Source: Lumbricus rubellus
Taxonomy: Eukaryota; Annelida; Clitellata; Crassiclitellata; Lumbricidae
DNA length: 64,000 nucleotides
Assembly (NCBI GenBank): GCA_945859605.1
Contig: OX243827.1
Location: 24,008,372-24,072,371 of the forward strand
Reading direction: 5' to 3'
Below are positions 11,169 to 23,433 of this stretch, piece by piece. The stretch's first letter is position 1, and the number at the start of each line of letters is the position of its first letter. The position numbers and the translations under genes are program-made. The notes beneath the pieces are model-generated. The model did not search any database. It was given only the letters and a program-made list of their open reading frames with translations, and was not told the DNA's origin.

Positions 11169-11660
11169 ACAGCAAATACAATTATGCAATAGCCTCACAT
11201 GACATCATATCACCTGATCTCACCACAACTCAACTCATTTAACCGCAAGTCATGTCCTCCCCCATTCTCCCATTATCTTATACTCTACCTAACAATCTTA
11301 CACACGAACAGATGATGCCAAACACTGATCTACTTTCACACTTGATGCACTCAACCATACACGGTCATCATCATCTCCTTTGAGTCCCTTAAAAAGCTCT
11401 TCAGTCAGGCAAGCACCTGCCTGTATAATAATTATCAATCACCTCATACATGTTGTACCATTGTACCAACCATGTGTAGATTAGTCACTTCGAGCCACGT
11501 GGTGTCCTCTGAGCAAAACGTTTTGCGGTCAAACAGGCGGTACATGGGAAGTTACATCATGCAGATGTTTGGATTGTGCAATAGCAGATATGTGGCTTTT
11601 ATGCTGACTCAACTACAGCCAAAGTCTCTTTCATTGTATAAATTGTAGGACACAGGTCTC
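11169..11660. other. no recognisable gene
   Basis: Unique-looking sequence. I see no coding, RNA or element boundaries. Confidence 0.45.
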
Positions 11661-12013
11661 TGTTCATAGAACTATGCCTCTTCCTCTCTGTCTTTCTCTG
11701 TCTCTCTCAGTGCTTCTGCTTAACTCTTTAAGTATACGTCTGCGTGTGTGTGTTTGTGTTTTTATATCATTCTCCTTCTATCTCTTCTCTTCCCTGTGTT
11801 TCTGTCTGTCTGTCTGTCTGTCTGTGTGTCTGTCAGTCTGTGTGTCTCGCTCTCTGTCTGTCAGTCTGTCTGTCTGTCTCGCTCTGTGTCTGTCTGACGG
11901 TATCTGTCTCTGTCCCTGTATACGTTTCTATCTATCTTTTTCTCTCTGTCACTCTGTCTCTTTTCCACCCATTTCTTGCACTCGCTCTATCTGCCCACCT
12001 CTCTGTCTCACTA

Positions 12014-12050
<37 letters not shown>

Positions 12051-12335
12051 TTGTCTCTCTTTTTCTCTGTCACTCTCTGTCTCTCTTCCCTCCATCAATT
12101 CCTTGCACTTGTTTTGTCTGCCTGCCTCTCTGTCTCACTATGTCTGTCTGTCTGTCTGTCTCTCTTTTTCTCTGCCACTCTGTCTCTCTTCCCTCCACCA
12201 ATTCCTTGCACTTGTTTTGTCTGCCTGCCTATATGTCTCACTATGTCTGTCTCTGTCTGTCTCTGTCTCTCTTTTTCTCTGTCACTCTGTCTTTCTTCCC
12301 TCCACTAATTCCTTGCACTCGTTCTGTCTCACTCT
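11661..12335. repeat. TCTG/TCTC tract with higher-order unit of about 105-127 bp
   Basis: A pyrimidine-rich microsatellite in which a longer unit containing tccatcaattccttgcact recurs four times; the ttgcac words are near 11977, 12104, 12207 and 12314. Long open frames rich in Cys, Leu and Ser are repeat products. Confidence 0.85.
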
Positions 12336-12709
12336 AATCGTACATGACATCTCAGCAAGTACTTCATCAGATTCTATTTCTAGTCCAGTTTTTATCTAGT
12401 AAAATACACAGCGATTATAATTATGATTCATGTGGCTATAAACGGCAAAGATTTGAGCCACTTCATGGTGATAATGCTTGTTTATTTTTATAGACCAATG
12501 TAAGTATGTCCATTTATAGGCCTAGGCCCTATTATGTTATCATTATAACGTTTAATTTTATGTGTGCATATATATATATATGTATATATATAAATATATA
12601 ATATATTATATATTATATATACGTACTTTTAAAATCCTGTTGAATGATATGCAGGATCGTGTTGCCTTGAAGTGGTACCGGTGAAAATTGGACCACTAAA
12701 TGAAGACAG
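12336..12709. other. AT-rich spacer with TATA repeat
   Basis: Contains a (TA)n-rich segment at about 12566-12620 and no recognisable gene. Confidence 0.5.
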
Positions 12710-13011
12710 CAGAGACCGCCCTCCGTACCCTCCGACCAAAGGGGGCCCCCGGCAAGGAAAGAGCCCCCCAAAGTGCCAAAAAATGAATGAAATGACTAAA
12801 AATAAATTTGTAAAAGTTATCAAATTTTTGGACGGTGAATATGAAATTTTCCCGAGATTTTGGCCCAAAAAGGTCATCAACTTTTTCGGACGGCGAATTG
12901 ATGAAATTGATTAAATTTTCCAGACATTTTGGCCGGATGACTAAGAAAAGTCGTCGGAAATTTCGGACATTATGCTCGGAGGGCGCCACGTTCGTTCTTG
13001 CTACGGCCCTG
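12710..13011. mobile_element. hAT-type MITE (302 bp) with exact 8-bp target duplication
   Basis: The element begins CAGAGACCGCCCTCC and ends TTGCTACGGCCCTG, bounded by gaagacag at 12702-12709 and 13012-13019. Internal words such as tttcggacggcg and gattttggccc resemble those in the MITEs at 21314 and 36292, so related families are involved. It is non-coding. Confidence 0.8.
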
Positions 13012-13230
13012 GAAGACAGACAGACAGAAAGAAAAATAGACAGAGACACAGACACAGATACAGATAAAGACAGAGACAGAGACAAAAACAGACACAGAAA
13101 GAGAGATAATAGATCTAGACAGAGGAAGAGTTAGAAAAACGAGGAAATAGACAGAAACAGACAATCGTATACAATCATAAATCATTCAAGCAGACAGAAA
13201 GAGACAAAGACAAAACAGACAAACGTACAG
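13012..13230. repeat. degenerate ACAG microsatellite
   Basis: Purine-rich cagacaga and gacagaga words directly follow the hAT MITE. The minus-strand Ser/Val-rich frames are artefacts. Confidence 0.8.
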
Positions 13231-13846
13231 GACAAGAAACATGCAGACATCCATAAAGACAGACAAACATATGTTCATTCACACATGCGGACACACAGTC
13301 AATGGGAGAGGCTTATGCGCATAGCTAAACTGTTGAATCAACTTGATGTGGTGGAAAGCTGGGGAAAACCCAAGCAGACCTTGCTGCATTAATGAGCCAA
13401 ACTCTGGTCCATTCTCCATTCACAATATTATTATTATTACCCAGCTGTACAAAGGACACCAGACAGAACGATGAAAAACCGGACCAATTCGGTCACGATT
13501 CTAATAAAATTACTACTACGAACACGGAAAACTTGCAATGATTCTAAGTGGTAAACCTGACGTACACTGTTTCACTGCCCCCCTCTCCTCGCCCATCCAC
13601 TTCTCCGACAAACAACCTCCTCGTCCTGTGGTCAGTATCGTGAACTGTGATTCAAACCTCGCAATGACTTTGCAGAATCGTTGAATACTAAGTTCCGAGT
13701 TTGGACAAGATACCATTTTCCAATTAACTGCTGTGTTGAATAATTATATGTTCGGTGGTTTGCTTTTCGTCTTCATACATACATGCCTATGTAGGATACA
13801 TCTCATCATTGGGGGCAAGATTTTACTTCTGCCCGACCAAATAAAT
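13231..13846. other. no recognisable gene
   Basis: Unique-looking sequence with one minus-strand frame (13516-13716) that has no recognisable domain. Confidence 0.45.
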
Positions 13847-14042
13847 CAGAGCTGTTTTAACTAAATTTTTATAACTGCACAACTCCTTATTTTCCTTCCC
13901 ATCCTTCATTGTAAATTACTTCCAATCGAAGGACAATTACCATTTTTGCTAGTTTTAACTGTACATAAGTGCTTCTACAACTGCACAAATCCATTTAGAA
14001 CAGCGCATTTTGTGTACAACTGCACGTTTTAAAAAAGCCCTG
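13847..14042. mobile_element. hAT-type MITE, family A copy 2
   Basis: A 196-bp element beginning CAGAGCTGTTTTAAC and ending TTTTAAAAAAGCCCTG. The 8-bp target duplication aaataaat is exact at 13839-13846 and 14043-14050. It matches the copy at 7134-7328 along its whole length and in the same orientation. The perfect duplication suggests it is the younger of the two. Confidence 0.85.
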
Positions 14043-14086
14043 AAATAAATCCGGAATGATTGACGTCTTGCGTGCAATAAGCTTGT

Positions 14087-14304
14087 GTGTATGTGCACTT
14101 GTTAAAGCGCCCCCTTAATTTCTCTACTCAGAAGCGCTCCCGTCTATACAGAGCGGAAACTGCATCGAAGTTTCACGCCGAAGCGCGGAGCAATTTTGCG
14201 AGTGAAGGACTTACCCTTACGCGCGACTTGAGGTGGATTCGAACCTGCAACCCTTCGGCTACTGTAACAGTACGACGAACATATCCACTACACCACCGCG
14301 CTCC
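14087..14304 (-). mobile_element. tRNA-derived SINE (family B), minus orientation
   Basis: Read on the minus strand it begins with ggtggtgtagtgg (A-box-like), then GGTTCGAATCC (perfect B box), and ends in aacaagtgcacatac. Its plus-strand open frame is a shadow. Relatives lie at 22372, 29649, 36080 and 57417. It differs from them by several substitutions around the anticodon-loop equivalent. Confidence 0.8.
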
Positions 14305-15205
14305 ACGAAGTATATCCCCCGCCCCCCACATGTCTCACTACAATAGCAGAGTTTCTGTTCTTGCGACCACGCCCGGGGAGAAGGGGCAGAATGGCAAACA
14401 CCCTGGACCCGACTACTTTTAAGGGCATAAGCTGCATTGGTAATTTTAGGCCTCTGTGCATAGTTTATAGTGTAGACCTATACCTTTATAATATTCCCTC
14501 TTTATGGAAGTTTAGGCAGGCTGTCTGTCCAGTTCGTATAGTTAAGATATGTGTAATTGTACTCTGTAATCTCCGTTCTTGTGAATTGTTTAAACTGCAT
14601 AATTGTACACTGTCAACCGAGATTGTTTCAATAAAGAGAATATTAACGTAGTCTGGTGCTATCACGTGGGGAGTGCCTCTGAGGCATTTCTTTAAAAGTA
14701 GCGCTATAAAAACCTCACCATTACGACTACGATTACAAACTTACTAATAGTGCTGTCATCTGGTGAGTTCCAACACACTTATTCTCAAATGTAATCACAG
14801 GGTGCAGCACTGCAGCAAGCATACGCCAGAGCTCCATCCAGTCCTGCCGCCTAGCGACTATTCAGGCAAGCACAAAATGACTAATAATGCGGACACCACG
14901 AAGAAGTAGAAGCCACAAGAACGTGGATAACAACCAGACAGAAAGGACAAAGTGATTAGAGCTTCGACTAATCGATTAATAGATTTATCTCCGAGTCAGT
15001 AGCAGTGATGAGTCGCAGAGTTACTGTAGGCCATAGTAGTTTAAAGTGATAATTTGTAGTAGTTAGTTATTACCCATTTGCCGTTTCATTGTTTACCGAA
15101 ACCACAATAAGCTAATTATTATGGTCAGCTGCAGGGCTGTTTACTTTGATCTTAACTTATAAATTCGGAGTTTAGCGAGAAATATCATCTGCCGAAGAGT
15201 AATGA
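14305..15205. other. no gene; contains a SINE-like tail
   Basis: At about 14664-14712 gggagtgcctctgaggca and agtagcgctataaaaacc match SINE 3' tails. The rest is unrecognised unique sequence. Confidence 0.5.
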
Positions 15206-15238
15206 GTGCAGGTAGGCAGGCAGGCAGGCAGACAGACA

Positions 15239-15275
<37 letters not shown>

Positions 15276-15594
15276 AGAAATAAACTGACAGACCAGTGAA
15301 TTGCAACTGTTGAACATGTTCGTGAGCGTGAGTGTGCTTTAGTGAGTGCGTACATATATCCATATAATATTATGCATACACAAGAAATATATATATATAT
15401 ATATATATATAAATTTTAGACCGCTATTTCAAGTCCTTAGGATGATTTTGCCGCTCAAGTTACTCAGTAATTATTTTTCAGAATATTTCCCATTTCTGCA
15501 CAGCTTTTTGTTCACTTTGAATTTCTCTTTCTGATAGAGAGACAAAAATAGCCAGGCAGCGAGAGAGATAGGCAGATAGAATATATATACATAT

Positions 15595-15661
<67 letters not shown>

Positions 15662-15794
15662 CAGACAGACAGACAGACACAGACAGACAGACAGACAGGC
15701 AGGCAGGCAGGCAAGCAGGCAGGTACATACGTACGTATGTATGTATCTATGTACGTATTTCTGATTGTATGTATGTATGCATGCATGCACGTTG

Positions 15795-15854
<60 letters not shown>

Positions 15855-15870
15855 CGTGCGTGCGTATCCA
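15206..15870. repeat. cluster of simple repeats: (GGCA)n, (TA)n, (GA)n, (ACAG)n, (GT)n
   Basis: ggcaggca at 15206-15276, tatata near 15387-15412 and 15600-15625, gagaga at 15625-15655, cagacaga to about 15720, and a pure GT run at about 15798-15852. About 180 bases of unique DNA lie between the first two groups. Confidence 0.9.
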
Positions 15871-16659
15871 CCACTGTTACTCGTTTAGCGCCAGTCTAAA
15901 TATATACACAAAACAAAACGTCTGATAAAAGATAATGCAGCCGAAAATAAACCAGCAACAACAGAATCCATTTAGCTTTTGATGATGCCTCGTCTATTTT
16001 TATTATTTCTGGAAAATAACAGACACAGCCTACATGATATATATAGATTATATATATATATAATATATATATGGAACATACATATGAGTTCAAGTTTTAC
16101 ACATACAAGTATATGTATATATATATATATATATAAATATATATAAATAAATATACATCTATATTTCTTATGCATGGGTGTTCCCTAGGGTTACCATGGA
16201 AACAAGATAAAAGTGTTTTTTTCGCATCAACAATTACTTGTCGTTTTTCTGCATAATATAAATACTTCGCCTATTCCTATGAGAAAATCGCAGGAGGTTC
16301 AATAAGATACAGATTTTATTATTATTCCTATGGGAACATCGCTACAAGTGCAGCACTATACATGATTAATACAACATCTGAAGCAACCTACCATTATATA
16401 TACATATATATATAATTATACAGACCACCATTATATATATCATATATATACATTATATAAGGTATATTTTATATACATGCAGTGGTTGGAATTTTTTCGT
16501 ATCCGACCAAATGCAGAATAGACTTTCAGCGCAAACCTTCTGTGTACATGGAAATTGCGTCTCAAGTTGAAACGAAAAGTTAAATAAAAATCGTTTTATG
16601 CAATAAACATTGACAAAATATACGTATGCAGTTATGTACGTATGCATTACCAAACTGTA
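15871..16659. other. AT-rich DNA, no gene
   Basis: Several (TA)n tracts (about 16035-16160 and 16395-16455) lie in otherwise unremarkable AT-rich sequence. Confidence 0.6.
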
Positions 16660-17250
16660 TGTATGTATGTATGTATGTATGTATGTATGTATGTATGTAT
16701 GTATGTATGTATGTATGTATGTATGTATGTATGTATGTATGTATGTATGTATGTATGTATGTATGTATGTATGTATGTATGTATGTATGTATGTATGTAT
16801 GTATGTATGTATGTATGTATGTACGTACGTACGTACGTACGTACGTACGTATGTACACACGTGTGTGTGTATGTATGTATGTATGTATGTATGTATGTAT
16901 GTATGTATGTATGTATGTATGTATGTATGTATGTATGTATGTATGTATGTATGTATGTATGTATGTATGTATGTATGTATGTATGTATGTATGTATGTAT
17001 GTATGTATGTATGTATGTATGTATGTATGTATGTATGTATGTATGTATGTATGTATGTATGTATGTATGTATGTATGTATGTATGTATGTATGTATGTAT
17101 GTATGTATGTATGTATGTATGTATGTATGTATGTATGTATGTATGTATGTATGTATGTATGTATGTATGTATTATGTATTATGTATTATGTATGTGTGTG
17201 CGTATGTGTGTATGTGTGTACGTGTGTACGTATGTACGTATGTATTTATG
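16660..17250. repeat. long (GTAT)n microsatellite, about 590 bp
   Basis: An almost uninterrupted gtatgtat array runs from 16660 to about 17170. It is split once by (GTAC)n and a short GT run at 16822-16870, and decays into gtatgtatt and GTAC variants at its end. It gives open frames in all six frames, none real. Confidence 0.97.
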
Positions 17251-17966
17251 TATGCATACGCGACTTGGATACCTAACAGTTCTACAACATGCCATCGACA
17301 TGCTGGCATAAAGAGGTCAAACAGTGTTGGGTTAGTGCGTCCATGAAGAATTAACATCCTTCAAAAGTTTTCCGTACAATCCTCGCAGCCCCCGCCCCTC
17401 TCGTCCCACCCCAATCTTTAAACCCTGGATGCACCCTGGTAGACCTATTCAGAGCCAATTACTCGTTGATAGCTTTATCGCTTCTACGTAATACCAAGTC
17501 TTTATCTGCTCCGAGCGCACTCCAGTCGGCTATCTGCGACAGATTATCGCTAGCGGAACCCTTCGAAGTGTTTTGATTGGACGAAACTAGGTCAAACACG
17601 ACCAATGACGAACGCGATATCTGGGTCATGCGCTAGGTTTGTTAGTGGTTAAGTTGCGACAAGCACGGGCTTGCGTCAATAATTATGGACGATTAAATTA
17701 TAGGCGGATAGTTTAAGATTCACATGTAGTTCTACATTGTATGTGTACACAGTCTGTAGTCACATGTAGTCATATTTCTTATTCATCTGCGCCCCTTGTC
17801 GAGTCGTGTACAATGAGTACATTGACGGTTGACCGTACACTGTCGGTGAGAGGTGAGGCTTCGAGGTAGAGGACTGGAAGCCACCACTCGTAATTGTGCC
17901 GAGGATCAGAAATTACAATAATAATGATAATAATAATAATAATCATGATGATGGTGATGGTGATAT

Positions 17967-18026
<60 letters not shown>

Positions 18027-18654
18027 CGACGACGACGACGATGATGATGATAATAATAATTAACAATAATAATAACAATAGTAACATAACAACAATAATA
18101 ATGATAATCACAAGAAATAGGAATAACATTAATAATAATAGAACAATTTATATAGCACCGTAGCTCAGCAGAGGCGGAAGGAAAGGTCGCTATTGTACAC
18201 GAGTTTAAAAAGTTAATGACAGTCTAATAATAATTGTTTAAACAAGATAAGCTTAATTAGCCTACGTCTTGAACTTTGATTTTAATAACCGATGCCCTTT
18301 AGATAATAATTAATTGTTATTATCTATCTTCTCTCCTTCCTGTGATTAGTGTATAGGACTGTCGTACGGCTAGTCAGGGGTGGGGTGGGAGGTCGGGGTG
18401 TGGGGGTTCAAATCTGATTTGAAATTTGCTGCCCACCTGCGACCTCTGGTCGACAACGCTGAAATGAGTACATTGGCCGTACACTGTCGATGGGGAGATG
18501 AGACGGTGAGGAAGAGGATAGATATATAATTGTAGCGGATTGAGAGAATAGTTTCTCCTCCCGATAACAGTAAAGAGCATAGAGGAAATGGAGGAATTTG
18601 TGGAAGGAATGGCAGACAAGAGGAAGGCCTATAAACGGATTCTGCTATAGCCTT
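17251..18654. other. no gene; (GAT)n array and a diverged repeat pair
   Basis: A (GAT)n/(AAT)n microsatellite occupies about 17915-18110. Segments near 17800-17870 and 18450-18510 share words (aatgagtacattg, cgtacactgtcg) in the same order. Each lies one to two hundred bases before a (GAT)n array, as if an older dispersed element carried the array. No coding region is supported. Confidence 0.5.
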
Positions 18655-18655
18655 C

Positions 18656-18723
<68 letters not shown>

Positions 18724-18777
18724 CGGTGGTGGTGATGGTGGTGGTGGTGGTGGTGGTGACGATGGTGGTGGTGATGA

Positions 18778-18809
<32 letters not shown>

Positions 18810-18915
18810 ATGATGATGATGATGACGACGACGATGATGATGGTGATGGTGATGATGATGGTAACTGTGACAGTGGTGGTGGCGGTGGCGACGACAACGA
18901 CGACGATGATGATTC
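18655..18915. repeat. (GAT)n/(GGT)n microsatellite
   Basis: About 260 bases of gatgat passing into ggtggt and gacgac. Poly-Met and poly-Ser frames are artefacts. Confidence 0.95.
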
Positions 18916-19672
18916 TTTGTTCTTTTACTATCCCTCCCCCAAGGTCTTTTGCCTAGTGTTCCCCCATTTCCTATCCATCCTTTACTCAGTCTGGAATTTT
19001 GTTAGCGACCGTATTATAGGCGCCTGAGATTTCGTCCCATGCTTGTCGTAGTCTGTTTAGGCTTGTTTTAGACTCGTTTAGTCGGCGGCCTAAAGAAATA
19101 TGCAGCCTGTGCACAGGTTCCCAGTAACTAGCACGAGCTGTTTGATTTTCAATGCCTAAACCAACTACTCACCAATTATGCATGCGCTATGTAAAAAAGG
19201 TACATACTTATACGCGCGCACATACTCGCATACCGACATACACACCAGCACACATCTGTACTCACACATGTACATGTACATGTACATGTACATACAAACA
19301 TTTATGTGACCAGTGCCTTCAAAGCATAATAGAATTATATAGGTATGTACAGGTTCTTCTATAAATAACATACTTGTATATTTTATAAGTGTATGTGTGT
19401 AAATTTTTGCATGTATATACTTTTATATACACATAGACTTGCAGTTATCACAATGTCATGTATATATCACAAATATGTTTGTGTGTGTGCGTGTGCGTGT
19501 GCGTGTGCGCGCGTGTGTAATGTATACTGCCGTGCATTTTCACAGTGAAGTATGTTAACTACAACATTTTATATTCACAACTACAACATTTATATGTTCA
19601 TATGTATAATTGTATAATTAAATATGCGTATATTTACGTGTAAAGGATTATACATACACACATTTGTATAAT

Positions 19673-19717
<45 letters not shown>

Positions 19718-20200
19718 CACATATATGTATTTGTATATACATATTATGAGAAATAGGTACTTGTTCGTAGAAAAGTGGTTCTATACTTGAATAGCGACTT
19801 TAATACTACACCGAAAATCAGATAAACAAGCACGGGCTAGTCTTGTCGACAGCACAAGTCTTCCCGTATCCTACATCGCCAGCTCACAGAGAGCTAGAAA
19901 GACAGACACACAGACCTAGAGGTATTCAAGCATCGGGGTGCCTCCTATACACAGGCAGCCCAGCCTAGGCCTACTCAATTGGCTCCCTGCTCCCCCCCCC
20001 CGCTCCTCCTCCGGCGGCCTGGGCCTAGGCTTTGGCGGCCTCTCCTCCCCCCCTTGTTGGCTGAGTCGGTCTGCGGGCACACGGGCCCATGCAGGCCACA
20101 ACGACGACGCTGAGTAGTCATGGGTCTGGTATGCCAAGCCCCCGCCGCCACCGACACCGGAGAGAGAGCATGTCGAGAAGAAGAAGAAGAAAAGTTGGCG

Positions 20201-20240
<40 letters not shown>

Positions 20241-20455
20241 CACTCTTATTCACTGCGCATACTCTTATGCCATACACGCACGCATATGTATATATATATT
20301 ATAACTAGGCCAGTTATATATATATATATACACATATATATATATATTTGTGTGTATATATGTTTATATATTATACTTACAGATACATAAATATACATGT
20401 ACATAATTATATGTACATTATATGCATAAGTATATAAATACATACATATACATAT
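18916..20455. other. AT-rich DNA with several microsatellites, no gene
   Basis: Contains (GTACAT)n near 19268-19292, GT/GC repeats near 19482-19516, (TA)n at about 19678-19712, (GA)n at about 20205-20240 and further TATA tracts to 20455. The C-rich segment near 19990-20060 shows no recognisable gene. Confidence 0.6.
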
Positions 20456-21042
20456 CTATGATAGAGAAGGAGGGAAGAAGTGATATGGAAATAAGGAGGA
20501 GGGTAATAATGGGGAAAACGACAATGAACGGTCTGGAAAAGATTTGGAAGGATAAATACGTGAGCAGGGAAACAAAGAAAAGACTGGTAAGAGCACTGAT
20601 CTTCCCAGTGGTCCTATATGGATGCGAGACATGGACAAAGACACGGGATATGGAAAAGAAAATCAACGCGTGTGAGATGTGGATTTGGAGAAAGATGCTA
20701 AGGATTTCATGGACGGAGAAGAGAACTAACGAATCGGTGCGCGAGGAGCTTGGAATAGAGAGGGAGGAGACACTGCAGCAAACAGCAACTTGGAGAAAAT
20801 TGAGCTACTTTGGCCATGTGATGAGATCTAACGGTCTGGAAAAGGAGCTGATGACGGCATGCGGTGAGGGAAGGAGAAGATGCGGAAGACCAAGGAAGAA
20901 ATGGTTGGATGAGGTACAGGAAAAGTCTGGCATGAGACTGGAGGAGCTACGAGAGGCGACTAGAGAGAGGAGACGTTGGAGAGAATACACCAAGGCTTTC
21001 GCCAGAGCTCCAGAAGCTGACGGCACCAGGTGACCAGGTGTG
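20456..21042 (+). pseudogene. 5'-truncated non-LTR retrotransposon (RTE-like) C-terminus
   Basis: The open frame running to the stop at 21031-21033 reads like the region after the reverse transcriptase core of RTE/BovB-like LINEs. It has VSRETKKRLVRALIFPVVLY followed by GCETWT, then WRKMLRISWTEKRTNESV, then YFGHVMR, and finally GRRRCGRPRKKWLDEV. Only about 190 codons remain. After the stop come just 9 bases before an exact 12-bp repeat ACATATACATAT (20444-20455 and 21043-21054), the likely target duplication, though the site is low-complexity. A very short 3' UTR fits RTE elements. The frame is intact but the catalytic domain is missing. Confidence 0.8.
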
Positions 21043-21282
21043 ACATATACATATACACACCTGTGCGTACGTGTAAACATAGGTGTATATTGTGTCTTAT
21101 GCACCTGTGATAGGTAGACGTATTAGCCTATAAGTGTAATTATGTATCACTTGAACTAACGGTGCAAAGACGAGCATTGGGACCTCACAAATCAGTGACA
21201 TATGACTGAGAACTATAATAATAGGCCTACATGTAGACTGGAGGGTATTCATTAGTATACATGGCTGACGTCAGGATCGGAC

Positions 21283-21313
<31 letters not shown>

Positions 21314-21314
<1 letters not shown>

Positions 21315-21598
21315 ATAGGCGTAGGGAACATTTTAGCAGTGGGGGTTGGGGGGGAGGCAAAAAATCTGATGACCTTTTTTATTTAGTCGTCCTCCGGTCG
21401 ACGTTGCCCGAAAAATTTCCATTAGGCCTACTTCTTTTGCCCGAAATTCTGACGACCTTTTTTTAGTCGTCCGGTGTCGAAATTGCCTGAAAATTTTAGA
21501 TGCATTTAAAAAATTTTATGTCTGCTTGCCCGAAACCAGACTCACCCTAAATTTGGGGGGCATTTGCCCCCCCCGGACCTCCGTCTCCTACGCCTTTG
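21314..21598. mobile_element. MITE with CATAGGCGTAGG ends inserted in a GT microsatellite
   Basis: It begins CATAGGCGTAGGG and ends CTCCTACGCCTTTG, with GT repeats on both sides, so an 8-bp GT duplication is plausible but not provable. The orthologous insertion in copy 2 (56432-56616) is about 100 bp shorter internally. It was therefore present before the two blocks diverged. Confidence 0.65.
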
Positions 21599-22249
21599 TG
21601 TGTGTGTGCGCGCGCGTGTGTGTGTGTGTGCGTGTGTGTGATGAAGAAATAGTCACACCCAGCAATGAAATCTCACAGACTTATTGTAACATTGCAGCAA
21701 TACAGAATCTGTGAGAATTAAATTTGGTGTAGGCCTAGTTACAGTAAGTTCAAGTCAGGACTTTTGCATCATCATGGGACCACTAACAATGGGTGAATGG
21801 TTTAGTCCTAAGTTATATGTCAAATTATTCGTGTCTGGATATTTGTGTAATTCGTTTCAGAACCTCTTAAAATGGATTTTGCTTTAGTCAAATGTTCGGT
21901 CACAGACCAAGTCAGGACCCTCTGAAAATAGATTTCATCTGTAGTCATAGACTCATAGTATCGGTCATAATTATACAGTTTAAGTCAGGCTTGTGTAGCA
22001 CAACAGAACCTACGAAAATAGAATTTTGTGCAGTCATAGTTCTATGAGTCATATTATTGGTAAAGTCAGGATAGTGCGTATAACGTATATAATTACAGGT
22101 TTTCGTCCATGAGTCACATTATAATTAAGTTCAGGTCTGTGTAGAGTGTTACAGACCATATCATTACAGAACCTATAAAAACCGATTTTATTATAGTCGC
22201 ATATAATAGTTCCTTGATCACTTGAAACCTGTGACATCCAGTTGCTTAA

Positions 22250-22312
22250 CCCCTTAATGCCGAGATGGTAGTAAATATTTTGGGAAATCCTATACCGTCT
22301 GACATTAAAGGG
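22250..22312. mobile_element. 63-bp piggyBac-type MITE
   Basis: Flanked by TTAA (22246-22249 and 22313-22316), with ends CCCCTTAATGCC and GACATTAAAGGG. It is the same family and length as 4924-4986, and is shared with copy 2 at 57302-57364. Confidence 0.7.
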
Positions 22313-22371
22313 TTAAAATCTTGCAATTAACCCAATGTTTCCTTCTAAGGCCCTTATAATAGGCTGTGCAA

Positions 22372-22652
22372 GTGTGTAGTGGTGGCGTCGTTGCCTTGAA
22401 GACGGAAGGTTCGGGGTTCGAATCCACCTCGCCGCCTAAGGGCCTTGGGCAAGTCCTTCACTCACAATTGCTCAGCGCTTCGGCGTGAAACTCCGATGCA
22501 GTTTACGCTCTGCATTCCGGAGCGCCTCTGAGTAGAGAGAGAGCTTGAAGGGGCGCTATAACATGTGCACATACAAATAGGCGTCGCACTTACGAGAACC
22601 TTTGGGCAACCTCTCTGCGCTCCTGAGTAGAAACCTTGAATAAGCGCTATAT
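22372..22652 (+). mobile_element. tRNA-derived SINE (family B) plus a second tail
   Basis: gtgtagtggtggcgtc (A-box region) and GGTTCGAATCC (B box) are followed by gggccttgggcaagt, ccggagcgcctctgagtag and ggcgctataac, ending in gtgcacatacaaat near 22575. A second tail-like segment (gcgctcctgagtagaaacc, agcgctatatc) follows directly, as if two SINE ends were fused. The arrangement is shared with copy 2. Confidence 0.8.
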
Positions 22653-23072
22653 CAAAGTCTCAGTAAATAAATAAAATAGAGCCGATCCACGATGATCCAA
22701 TTCTAATTTACATGTATACTCTGCTCTCCATGGGCAACCGCACATGGGGCATCATTGGCATTTGCCCTCCTGGAAAATTGACACCTTTTTTAACTACTAC
22801 TTTTCGGTTTTTAACAAATTCCTTCACTTGATAAAAGTGCTGTAATAATAATATGCCAAACAATTTTTGTTGAGAGCAACGGCCTCTGTTGCCATAGGCC
22901 CTCGTCAAATCTGGATCCTCCTCCTCCTATAGGGCACTAATGCTATGGTGAAACTAAGAAATCTACATTTAGACACCTTTATAAAGCATGTCCATGTCCT
23001 TATAATTTCCTGGTTTGCTGGTTTATAAGTTTGTTCAAGCTCTCGCTCAGTTTTCGTTCCAGAGGCCAACGT

Positions 23073-23433
23073 GTTTCCCTTCCTGCTAAATACCTTGCAT
23101 AGTGGTGTCATCGTACTAGATAATGCGATTGTCACTACTATAAAAAAAATCGCATGTGAAAACCACAAACCATTGGAACAGAACCATATCTAGACAAAGA
23201 ACACTTTCAACAATAACCACCATAATAATATCACTGGAGTTGATTGTTTTCCCTTCCTGCAAAATACCTGGAATCAGTTATATAATGGTGTCATCGTATT
23301 AAATAATGCGATTGTCACTAGCCTACTTAGAAAAATCGCATGTGAAAACCACAAACCACTGGAACAGAACCACATCTAGACGAAGAACACTTTCAACAAA
23401 AACCACGATAATAATATCACTGGAGATGATTGT
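23073..23433. repeat. tandem duplication of a ~175-bp segment, unique to copy 1
   Basis: Unit 1 (23073-23247) and unit 2 (23248-23433) both run from tttcccttcctgc to ggag(t/a)tgattgt. Copy 2 has one unit (58133-58320). Its 5' half carries unit-1 variants (actactataaaaaaaatcg) and its 3' half unit-2 variants (acatctagacgaagaac, ggagatgattgt). Confidence 0.85.

Noticed and set aside
10437..11198. Frames of 120-230 codons rich in Leu, Thr, Val or Ser
   Set aside because: The whole span is trinucleotide repeat, and open frames occur on both strands.
16610..17346. Frames of more than 200 codons reading MYVCMYVC
   Set aside because: Product of the (GTAT)n array; three plus-strand frames give the same peptide.
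20422..20455. Upstream part of the LINE frame (MHKYINTYIYI) as the true start
   Set aside because: This is TATA-rich flank left of the putative target duplication; the retrotransposon sequence begins at about 20456.
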